Source: JBKCUI01 sp052161625
GTDB lineage: Bacteria > Planctomycetota > Planctomycetia > Pirellulales > Pirellulaceae
Direction: 5' to 3' (one strand)
Length of the DNA stretch: 64,000 nt
NCBI GenBank assembly: GCA_052161625.1
Contig: CP197412.1
Both the position numbers and the translations under genes were made by a program. Shown piece after piece: positions 35,701-41,962 of this stretch. Under the pieces are notes generated by a model. It saw only the letters and a program-made list of their open reading frames with translations, was not told the DNA's origin and searched no databases. How positions within the stretch are numbered: the first letter of the stretch is position 1; each line of letters opens with the position of its first letter.

Positions 35701-36085
35701 AAGGAATGGAAATGCGTTACGCGTCGTCGACCCATTTGGGCGCATTCGAACTTTGATCAATCCTTCGGGTGAAAAGGGAGTGACGCTCGAGGCGACGTCG
35801 GGTGCTGATGCTCGGTTATCAGGGCCCAAGCATTTGTGTATCGATCACGAGAATCGTGTGGTGATCGCCGATGCGGAAAACCATGTGGTTTTGCGATACG
35901 ATCCTCGAATCGACCGTTTGGAACGGATTGCTGGAACAGGTAGTCGTGGAGATGGGGGAGTGGGCGGTGCGCCGCTGAGTTGTCAGCTTGCTCGTCCGCA
36001 TGGTGTATCGATTCATCCGAAGACGGGAGAGCTTTGGATCACGGATAGTTACAACGACCGTATTCTTCGAATAACCAACGAGTGA
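32759..36085 (+). CDS. Sialate O-acetylesterase-like (SASA) domain fused to NHL-repeat propeller
   Basis: A 1108-residue exported protein. The signal peptide ends about residue 36 (..HEAHAQ). Residues 38-430 are an SGNH/SASA esterase: AGQSNMQG with the nucleophile Ser48, TAWGGKSL, GFVWFQGWND, and the catalytic-His region NLEFHYLGSA. A charged helical insert (AKENRTRQRAKELAKERKLA) lies before the His. From about residue 450 to the end are repeated NHL-type units built on IAGTG..GYSGDGGPA..A.L..P, at least nine, forming one or two beta-propellers. Likely carbohydrate de-O-acetylation at the cell surface, with the propeller binding glycan or protein. ATG 32759 starts the signal; the frame upstream is not protein-like. 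Confidence 0.87.
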   Translation: MMKSFTTTLSVLVRLLKCIAMLGAAWSVGGFHEAHAQPLKIFILAGQSNMQGHAHVRTLEHLKISPDAKPLRDLIESADGAPKVCERVWISSLGSAESEKTGLLSVGYGANQNGPKLGPEYTFGLRMEQELEGPVLIIKTAWGGKSLHTDFRPPSAGAYSFPPEQLANFQKQGKDIPAIRAEKENGTGVYYRMMIEHVKHVLSDIPRVVPGYRPEQGYELAGFVWFQGWNDMVDTGAYPNRDKPGGYDAYSETLAHFIRDVRTDLHSPKLPFVIGVLGVGGPTELYGPDEQRYKATHNHFRDAMAAPAKLPEFQNNVVALRTEAFWDKELSDAKAKENRTRQRAKELAKERKLAAQEERKLADEMVLQELTERDREIVVKGISNLEFHYLGSAKILGGIGVGFADAMLGMLQSKKPLVSVSQKYPVTTENWTIETIAGTGEQGHSGDGGPALLAKLDNPFGVIRGPDHAIWFCEYTGQRIRRILPDGTIQTIAGSGKKGYTGDGGPATEATFNLPHEIRFDSKGDLYIVDMANHVVRKIEMRSGIISTIAGTGAPGYSGDGGLATQAQLKQPHSIQFGPDGDLFICDIGNHVIRRVHRESGEITTFAGTGKAGPTPDGAPIVGTPLKGPRSIDFDRHGDMWLATREGNQVFRFHRKTGTIQHMAGTGESGFDGNGGPAKQAKLKGPKGIAIDADGNVWLADTESHSVRRIRSDDGVLELVAGTGEKGDGPDGDPMQCRLARLHGIFVDYDGSVWIGDSETHRIRVLRRQVQPSVPSKNQVIELVAGGKRDEVDIPAKEAKLREPFGLDWGADGTAWVIEMAGGNRLLSIDPDGVLRHRAGKLEPGFSGDGGDGLKAQFQGPHNLSMAPSGRLYIADTWNGRIRTFDPRVGIVDSLVGYTVPLEQSKRNGPYCATIDFTGRYLFVADLMQVLRIDCRDGGVEVVAGNGRKGIPNDGALATESPLVDPRAAAPDRFGNVYVLERNGNALRVVDPFGRIRTLINPSGEKGVTLEATSGADARLSGPKHLCIDHENRVVIADAENHVVLRYDPRIDRLERIAGTGSRGDGGVGGAPLSCQLARPHGVSIHPKTGELWITDSYNDRILRITNE

Positions 36086-36095
36086 GTCTTTGGCG

Positions 36096-36740
36096 ATGAA
36101 CAGTTCGGGGTGGGTTGTCAACGGACGGAAGCTGGCCGAGTTCCGGAAGCTTGCAGGAATGACGCAACTAGAACTTGCGACCCGGTCCGGCTATTCGGAG
36201 CGGGCTATTCGAAAAGCAGAGGCAGGGGGATTCCTGCGCATTAGCACCTTGCACGACTTAGCCGAGGCATTGTCGACGGCGGAACGCCGAGTTCATGTGC
36301 ATGATTTTGTTCAGAATCAATTGACGATGGCGATGGAATTTGTCGAAGCGTACGATGGGTACGGAGTTGCCATGATGCAACATTGTGGAGAGATATTCTC
36401 GGAGGCAGTGGAGTTGCATTGTCCCGGGGATAGCGAGCAAGTTCCTTTCGCGGGAGTTTGGCGAGGGCGAGCAGGGTTGCAATTGTTCTTCGACCGGTTT
36501 TTTGGGATCTTCTCGCGGACACCGTGTAGTTTAAAGCCAATATATTTGGAGTCGGACGATCGCATTGTGGCGAGGTATGAAGATCAAGTCTTCTTCGAGT
36601 CCCATCCGATGCCCGCGTTTTGGGTCAATCTCCATTTTCAATTTCAGGATGGACGGGTCGTACGCGTGGATGACGAGTATGATACGCGGTACGCATCGCA
36701 ATGTTTTACGGAACTGCTGCAACGGCTTGGTCGCATCTGA
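36096..36740 (+). CDS. XRE-type HTH regulator fused to NTF2/SnoaL-like domain (paralogue 1)
   Basis: A 214-residue protein. Residues 8-65 are an XRE helix-turn-helix (LAEFRKLAGMTQLELATRSG and then YSERAIRKAEAGG). Residues about 80-205 look like an NTF2/SnoaL-type cone fold (MMQHCGEIFSEAVELHCPG, FAGVWRGRAGLQLFFDRFFG, VNLHFQFQDGRVVRVDDEYD), which in other proteins binds small hydrophobic ligands or dimerises. A second gene of the same architecture lies at 51870-52622. This suggests a ligand-sensing transcription factor, which is inference. ATG 36096 is preferred over TTG 36090. It starts 10 bases after the esterase-NHL stop and 42 bases before the PepSY gene. Confidence 0.82.
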   Translation: MNSSGWVVNGRKLAEFRKLAGMTQLELATRSGYSERAIRKAEAGGFLRISTLHDLAEALSTAERRVHVHDFVQNQLTMAMEFVEAYDGYGVAMMQHCGEIFSEAVELHCPGDSEQVPFAGVWRGRAGLQLFFDRFFGIFSRTPCSLKPIYLESDDRIVARYEDQVFFESHPMPAFWVNLHFQFQDGRVVRVDDEYDTRYASQCFTELLQRLGRI

Positions 36741-36782
36741 TCGACTGCGGTTCCGAACAACCCAATAAGTCCATGCTTTTCT

Positions 36783-37772
36783 ATGGTTCGCAATCGAACG
36801 ATCAAATTGCTTTTGCGTCTGCTGAGACGCAGTCACCTGTATCTGGGACTCGCATTGATTCCTTGGGTGTTTCTCTACGGGATCACGGCCTATTTATTCA
36901 ATCATCCAGCTCATTTTTCGCCGGTGGATGTGGAATCTATTTCTCGTAGCTTTCTGCCGAATGACTGGGCGACTCGGGATTGGATACCGGAAGAGCGTGC
37001 CAAAGCGATCGTGAAGCGACTCAATGATCGATTTGCCGATAAAGCTGGGGCCATTCGATTGGACCCGATCAAAGCTCCGCGGTTCGATGGCGGCGGATTG
37101 ATCGCATCGTTTGACCGAGGTGAGCTGACCTATAGCTATTCCTTGCCCATTTCTGGTAACCAAAGTGGGATTCTCCGCATTGCTCCCAAAGGGAGTCCTG
37201 CTCAATCGTCGGTGAAGGCCTTCTTTGAAGTTCCCGCAAAAAGGGCGCTCGCGAGTGAGGGCCCGGTGGTAAGTGTGGAGTTGTCCCCCCAGCAAGAGCC
37301 TCTTCGATTGGACGAGGGGTTGCTGGAGATGCTTCAAGCGCAGGTCGCACAAATTGCCAATCAGCGAGATCCAGGGCTGGACGTGCAGGCGTCATCCATC
37401 CGGGTTTCGTTTTTACCCGCATTGATCTTTCAAGTGGATGCAGACGGTAGGAGTTGGGAGTGTAAGCACGATGCATTGGCGGGTTCGGTTTCGACGAAGC
37501 TTGTTGAGAACGCCGTCGCACGTCCGGTTTCGTGGCGTCAGTTCTGGCTCCGATTGCATACCGCACACGGTTATCATCCGGACGGCGGAACGCGTTGGCT
37601 GTGGGCGATCGTGGTAGATGTCATGGCGGCGGTCATGGTGTTTTGGGGAATCAGCGGTATTGCGATGTGGTGGCAAATGAAAGCGACGCGTCGATGGGGA
37701 GGGGTTGCCTTAGCAAGTGGATTGCTTGTTGCGATCTGGCTGGGGTATGGCATGTTCCGATTGATGGCTTGA
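36783..37772 (+). CDS. PepSY-type transmembrane protein
   Basis: A 329-residue membrane protein. The N-terminal segment LLRRSHLYLGLALIPWVFLY and then GITAYLFNHP matches the first helix of the PepSY-associated TM family. A periplasmic domain follows (about 45-240). Near the end are LRLHTAHGYHPDGGTRWLWA, then two hydrophobic helices with MVFWGISGIAMWWQMK. The His residues flanking the helices could bind haem or metal, as proposed for related iron-uptake reductases, but this is inference. It is on the same strand as the XRE-NTF2 gene, 42 bases downstream, so that regulator may control it. Confidence 0.78.
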   Translation: MVRNRTIKLLLRLLRRSHLYLGLALIPWVFLYGITAYLFNHPAHFSPVDVESISRSFLPNDWATRDWIPEERAKAIVKRLNDRFADKAGAIRLDPIKAPRFDGGGLIASFDRGELTYSYSLPISGNQSGILRIAPKGSPAQSSVKAFFEVPAKRALASEGPVVSVELSPQQEPLRLDEGLLEMLQAQVAQIANQRDPGLDVQASSIRVSFLPALIFQVDADGRSWECKHDALAGSVSTKLVENAVARPVSWRQFWLRLHTAHGYHPDGGTRWLWAIVVDVMAAVMVFWGISGIAMWWQMKATRRWGGVALASGLLVAIWLGYGMFRLMA

Positions 37773-37946
37773 GCGATTGCGAAGCGATCATCCTCCGATT
37801 CGTATCGAATAAGGGAAGAAAGTTTGTAACTTTGTCATCCCTCGTCGGATCTAATGGAGTATTCGAGCTGTTCGAACTTGCGAAGCCCATCATGCGGTAC
37901 GGTTGTGAACGGCGACAGAGACTCATCTCCAAGGAAAGACAAAGTT

Positions 37947-38597
37947 ATGAAACGAGCAACACTTGCAGTCGCGATGGCCGGGATGATTGCGACCGGATCG
38001 TTGGCCCAACCACCTCGAGAGGGAGGGGGAGGGAAAAAGGGGCAAGGTGGCAAGGGAGGGGAGGCTGTTCAGGGGCAGTTGGGGAACACATCCAATCCAG
38101 GTTCCGGCGCTGGTGGCCCGCGGGGGCAAGGTGGTGCGGGTCCACGTGGCCAAGGCGCGGGTGGTCAGGGAATCGGCGGGGGCTTTGCTGCCGGCGGGCA
38201 AGGGCAGGGGAGGGGCATGGGGTTCATGATGCGGCCCGGCATCATTCTTCCCGATCCCTTGATCGACCAGCTTCAGGCCACGCCTGAACAAAGAGCGGCA
38301 ATTGCCAAGCTACAAGCGACCGTGGATGCGGAGCTTGCCAAAATCCTGTCACCCATGCAGCTTCAAGCGTTGCAGCAGATGGGACGCGGTCCTCAAGGGT
38401 TTGGGCCCGGTGCGGGCGGTCAACAGGGATTTGGCCCGCAGGGATTCGGTCAACCAGGGGGCGGCCAGCAAGGGCAAGGATTTGGCGGACAAGGCGAGGG
38501 TGGGCCAGGAGCGGGCAAGCGAGGTCCGGGAGCAGGTGGAGAAGGGCAGGGAGGGCAGGGCAAAGGAGACGCTGGAAAACGGGGCAAGACGTCTTAG
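37947..38597 (+). CDS. Gly/Gln-rich secreted protein
   Basis: A 216-residue exported protein. AAGGAAAG precedes ATG 37947, which begins a signal peptide (MKRATLAVAMAGMIATGSLA). The mature part is dominated by Gly, Gln and Lys repeats (GPRGQGGAGPRGQGAGGQG), interrupted at about residues 98-140 by a helical segment LIDQLQATPEQRAAIAKLQA and onward to LQALQQM, resembling the short helix-hairpin seen in Spy/CpxP-like periplasmic proteins. A second Gly-Gln block ends with GKRGKTS. It is probably surface-exposed and structural or chaperone-like; no enzymatic motif is seen. Repeat copy B begins 26 bases after the stop. Confidence 0.7.
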   Translation: MKRATLAVAMAGMIATGSLAQPPREGGGGKKGQGGKGGEAVQGQLGNTSNPGSGAGGPRGQGGAGPRGQGAGGQGIGGGFAAGGQGQGRGMGFMMRPGIILPDPLIDQLQATPEQRAAIAKLQATVDAELAKILSPMQLQALQQMGRGPQGFGPGAGGQQGFGPQGFGQPGGGQQGQGFGGQGEGGPGAGKRGPGAGGEGQGGQGKGDAGKRGKTS

Positions 38598-38622
38598 TTG
38601 CGAGAGCTTGAGAAGCGTTCCA

Positions 38623-38750
38623 TCGAACAGTCGTCCTCTTTTTGTCCTGAAAGGACTTGAGCCATTAGCTGGGGGGTATCGCTTGCGCTCAACCCCCGGC
38701 TACAAGCTTTGATCCTTTCAGGATCCTTTGCTCAAACGAACGACCGCTCG
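38623..38750. repeat. Dispersed palindromic repeat, copy B (short form)
   Basis: GTCCTGAAAGGAC (38644-38656), GAGCCATTAGC, one 30-base CCCCC/GGGGG stem-loop (about 38670-38699) and GATCCTTTCAGGATC (38711-38725) follow each other, as in copy A but without the internal 165 bases and the second arm. Flanking bases on both sides also match copy A. The outer TCCTGAAAGGA and TCCTTTCAGGA can pair, so the whole 82-base core can fold into one long hairpin. Confidence 0.85.
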
Positions 38751-39239
38751 ATTTGCATTGCTCTCGCGGGTATCGCCTCCCTCAAACGCCGTCTGAAGGC
38801 AGGAACGTGGGAAAGGTTTCTTAGCTGGCGCGATGTATGCGGCAGCGCAGATCTGTTGAGGACAACAGATCGACATGGGGGACAACAGATCGACTTCAGC
38901 ACATTACACATGCGAAGTATTCTCCGTGTTTTTTGAAAAATCGTGTGCCAGATGGTGGCATCTCCGCTGGGGGATATTGTATGGTGTAAAGAGTTGACAT
39001 GTGAGTTGTACGCCCGATCTCCATGAGGAACTGGAAATGTCCACGCCCTTTTCTGTTGCGGTTTCTGCCGCGCACGATGTGAACGTGCATGTTGTGAACG
39101 CTCTCGTTGCACGACTTGGATGCTCCCCGAAGGTTAGCACCTAACTAGGTTCGCTTTTCGCCTTCGTCCGTGATCGGTGTGCTTCTTTCATCGTCGTTTC
39201 GATTCCTGTTGGCCCTGTCGTACGGACCGGTTCAACCAG
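38751..39239. other. Intergenic region between repeat copy B and PEP-CTERM gene
   Basis: No convincing gene. The 15-mer GGACAACAGATCGAC occurs at 38860-38874 and 38880-38894. ATCTGTTG (38851-38858) pairs with CAACAGAT (38863-38870) over 4 bases. AT-richer sequence with a TTTTTTG run follows at 38929, but without a stem directly before it. Confidence 0.6.
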
Positions 39240-39261
39240 ATATGTCACATATATGTCACAT
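39240..39261 (+). promoter_or_regulatory. Tandem 11-bp repeat upstream of PEP-CTERM gene
   Basis: ATATGTCACAT occurs twice in direct tandem (39240-39250 and 39251-39261), ending 11 bases before the ATG at 39273. The Shine-Dalgarno-like GGAG follows immediately. It could be an operator or a recent duplication. Confidence 0.5.
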
Positions 39262-39272
39262 GGAGTATTGCG

Positions 39273-39989
39273 ATGAAACGAGTCTATGCAGTTAGTCTTG
39301 GTATGTTTGCCGTGGTGGTCTGGTTCTTTTTCAGTTCGCAGGTAGGAACTGCGGGTATTGTTACTTTTGATGTAAGTTCACAACCGGGCAATCAAGCGTC
39401 TACATTGCCCGCAGTTGCACCGAATGTTTTCGCAACTTCTCTGGTGCGCGGACCTGGTATCAATGCGTCATCAGGAATCGGATCGATCAACGCAAGCGGC
39501 TTTACCACCATGCCTTCGATCGACTTGAGCGACTACTTTCAGTTCACCGTCACGGCGGCTCCCGGTTTCGCATTGAATGCCCAAGAGCTTGTTTTTGGTG
39601 AACGCCGCTCCTTGAGCGGGATAAGAGAGTTTCAAGTCAGGACGAGCCTGGATCAGTTCTCTACCTTTACTTCACAATATTCATTCGTGATGCCCGATAG
39701 CGACGCTCTGCGAAACCATTCCATCGCTCTCACGGGACTCTCGGGTGTGACCGACGCCGTGGATATACGGATCTATGGGTTTGCCTCCGAATCCTCGGCC
39801 GGTACTTGGAGGTTGGTCAACCACGCAGACTATGGCGGAATTGTGCTGAACGGTACGGTAGCGGCGGTGCCAGAGCCAAGTTCCGCTTTCTTGCTTGGTA
39901 CTGCAATGCTTGGAGGCGTTTGGTTCCGAAGACGAATTGGAGCAAGTAGTCGCGAGGCTTCAAAAACCATTGAGCCATGTCTCGACTAG
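39273..39989 (+). CDS. PEP-CTERM sorting domain protein
   Basis: A 238-residue secreted protein. It has a signal peptide (MKRVYAVSLGMFAVVVWFFF and following), a beta-rich middle (GSINASGFTTMPSIDLSDYF, TSLDQFSTFTSQYSF) and a C-terminal PEP-CTERM tail: VPEPSSAFLLGTAMLGG, then WFRRR. The PEP-CTERM tag directs processing by exosortase and linkage to exopolysaccharide or the envelope. No exosortase gene is in the window. ATG 39273 is selected over a longer frame because of the signal peptide and a GGAG motif. Confidence 0.85.
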   Translation: MKRVYAVSLGMFAVVVWFFFSSQVGTAGIVTFDVSSQPGNQASTLPAVAPNVFATSLVRGPGINASSGIGSINASGFTTMPSIDLSDYFQFTVTAAPGFALNAQELVFGERRSLSGIREFQVRTSLDQFSTFTSQYSFVMPDSDALRNHSIALTGLSGVTDAVDIRIYGFASESSAGTWRLVNHADYGGIVLNGTVAAVPEPSSAFLLGTAMLGGVWFRRRIGASSREASKTIEPCLD

Positions 39990-40090
39990 TTCTGCATCAT
40001 CGAACAACGGCGTGCATCCGTTCACTACGGTGCAGCGACAGGTTTCGTGGGTGTCTGTCGATGGGGTGCACGCTGTTTTTGAGGATTGTG

Positions 40091-41308
40091 TTAGCGAGGA
40101 GAATCCTTCTTGGGAACCTCGCCGGTGATCTCACGAAGAATGCGAAAGAAACTCTGTTTTCTTGAGCTGGAAATACTCCAGTTCACAGGTACTGATTGGT
40201 ATCCGTCGTCGAAGGACTCCTCCTTCATTCGAAAGTCGAAATATCCCCATGAAGCGCCGTTGCGGAGGGATTCGACAAAGTTGTTAGAGGGTTTGTCGAA
40301 CTCAAAGTGGTCATCTTCATTGAAGAGGATGGGTTGACCGCGATACCCGGCTACTTGCTTGGTCTGGCGAACCATTTCTCCAATGCGGCGAGGGTCGGAG
40401 ACCCCATTCCCATGGAGTAGAACGAAGTCGGAGATCGCGACGACATTCGGTTTGGGAATGGTGCCACCACCATAGCTGGTGCTGACGAGGAGCCGATTTT
40501 CCTTCGATTCCGAACGTTCTTGCATTCGAGCGATCAGCTCGTGGACGCGGTCTGGCTGCAAGACGGGGTGGTCGTACCGCACATTGCATTCATTGTTGAT
40601 CTCGATCAGAACATGGTTGTAGCGGCGTTCGAGTAGCCAGTCGCACGTTGCATCGACGGCACGCATGACCGCCTGTTCGTCTTGAATCCGTTCGTCTTGT
40701 CCAAAGTAAAACAATCCGAGGATGACCACCATTCCCACTCGGTCAGCTTCGTCGAGCACGGCTTCGGTTCGGGCCATAAAGGGTGGGTCGAGCGAACCGT
40801 CGGCCCGGATGGCCGAGTTGTGCCATGGCTGAGTTTTGGAGTATCCCTCTGGGCTGCCACCTTGCAGGTTGATCGTGATGGCGAGCAGACCGTGGTCGCG
40901 CCAAGTTTGCATTTGCGAGATGAATTCGCGCGTATTGCGATCCGCATCCCAGACCTTGGTATCCGGGTAGGCCCATCGTTCAACGGTTTCTGGATTGCGG
41001 TCATCAAAGGTAGCTTGGACCATGCGGCTATTGAGAAGCAGTCCTTCGATGGGAATCCCGCCCCACGTTCGGTTTTCGTACGTGGGACGACCGTTGATCA
41101 GGAATTTGCTTCCCTCCACCGAGACTTTGGTCTTTCGTTCGAACGGGGATTGCGATTGACCCTCGAGTGGGAAGCCGAAGGCGAGCAATGGGAAAAGCAG
41201 TGCGCTCGACACGTGGCGAAGCCATGCTACGAGATGGATCCCCGTCCAAGTTGCCGTATCGGGACGAGAGCGCGCGAGTGTCGTGTTTACAGCCATGTTT
41301 GCAGACAT
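40091..41308 (-). CDS. Putative glycoside hydrolase (GH5/clan A-like TIM barrel), exported
   Basis: A 405-residue protein with a signal region (residues about 28-53: HVSSALLFPLLAFGFPLEGQ). The fold reads like a TIM-barrel glycosidase: a start KFLINGRPTYENRTWGGIPI, then a barrel with LLAITINLQGGSPEGY, an acid/base candidate Glu in VLIEINNECNV and a nucleophile candidate Glu in PILFNEDDHFEFD. Substrate and exact family are not certain. It starts 70 bases downstream of the chorismate-lyase-like gene on the same strand, so it may be read through from that operon or have its own promoter. Confidence 0.7.
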   Translation of the reverse strand: MSANMAVNTTLARSRPDTATWTGIHLVAWLRHVSSALLFPLLAFGFPLEGQSQSPFERKTKVSVEGSKFLINGRPTYENRTWGGIPIEGLLLNSRMVQATFDDRNPETVERWAYPDTKVWDADRNTREFISQMQTWRDHGLLAITINLQGGSPEGYSKTQPWHNSAIRADGSLDPPFMARTEAVLDEADRVGMVVILGLFYFGQDERIQDEQAVMRAVDATCDWLLERRYNHVLIEINNECNVRYDHPVLQPDRVHELIARMQERSESKENRLLVSTSYGGGTIPKPNVVAISDFVLLHGNGVSDPRRIGEMVRQTKQVAGYRGQPILFNEDDHFEFDKPSNNFVESLRNGASWGYFDFRMKEESFDDGYQSVPVNWSISSSRKQSFFRILREITGEVPKKDSPR

Positions 41309-41377
41309 GTTTACCTGGGAGGGGGAGGAGATCCAAGGAGACGCGTGAATTCGAGATCGCCCCGCCCGGTCGGTCCG

Positions 41378-41962
41378 TCATGGAGCGGCTTGCGCTGTGG
41401 TCGTTGCAGGGCGGACAATTTCGAGCAATTCGATCGCTGGATCGTGGTTGCAATAAAGCATAGCTGTTCTGCCGTAGGTGATGGTGCCGACGGGGACGCC
41501 GAAGAGGTACGCCAGTCGGGGACCGCAGGTGACGCGCAGGAGATCGAATAGTTCGATTTTTCGAAGCACATCGTGTTCGATGAGGACCCGTCCCAGCGGT
41601 TTGGCTTGGGCGAGGATTTCATTTCGGGGCGCGTCAGGCAGATAGCTTGTGTTCAAGCGAACGATACCGTACTGAACGACCAAGCGACTCTTTTGGGCAA
41701 GGAGGAGGATCTCACGGCAATAGTGATGGCCCGAGGAGTGCGATTGGAGGACTTGCACATCCACCGAATCGCCATGATGTTCTTCGACCGTGACCGTCAT
41801 GTGATTTGTATGCGCGAGCAATTCACGGTACGGTGCAGGGACTTGTTCCGCGGCGACGCTGGTGCATTGTGCGAGATCGTTGAGATCTCCATAGTAAATA
41901 GAGATCATCGACGGTGCGTCGACGCACGTCTCGCGATGGTTGTTGTTTTCCGAATCGTTCAT
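41378..41962 (-). CDS. Chorismate-lyase-like protein (DUF98/UbiC-related)
   Basis: A 194-residue soluble protein. The segment HHYCREILLLAQKSRLVVQY and then GIVRLN, plus LAQAKPLGRVLIEHDVLRKI, match chorismate pyruvate-lyase-like proteins, which convert chorismate to 4-hydroxybenzoate or its isomer. The C-terminus (VGTITYGRTAMLYC, PAIELLEIV) also fits the fold. ATG 41962 overlaps the stop of the prenyl synthase gene by 4 bases (ATGA), which is a sign of translational coupling. In this setting it could supply the aromatic head for a prenylated product; that is inference. Confidence 0.72.
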   Translation of the reverse strand: MNDSENNNHRETCVDAPSMISIYYGDLNDLAQCTSVAAEQVPAPYRELLAHTNHMTVTVEEHHGDSVDVQVLQSHSSGHHYCREILLLAQKSRLVVQYGIVRLNTSYLPDAPRNEILAQAKPLGRVLIEHDVLRKIELFDLLRVTCGPRLAYLFGVPVGTITYGRTAMLYCNHDPAIELLEIVRPATTTAQAAP

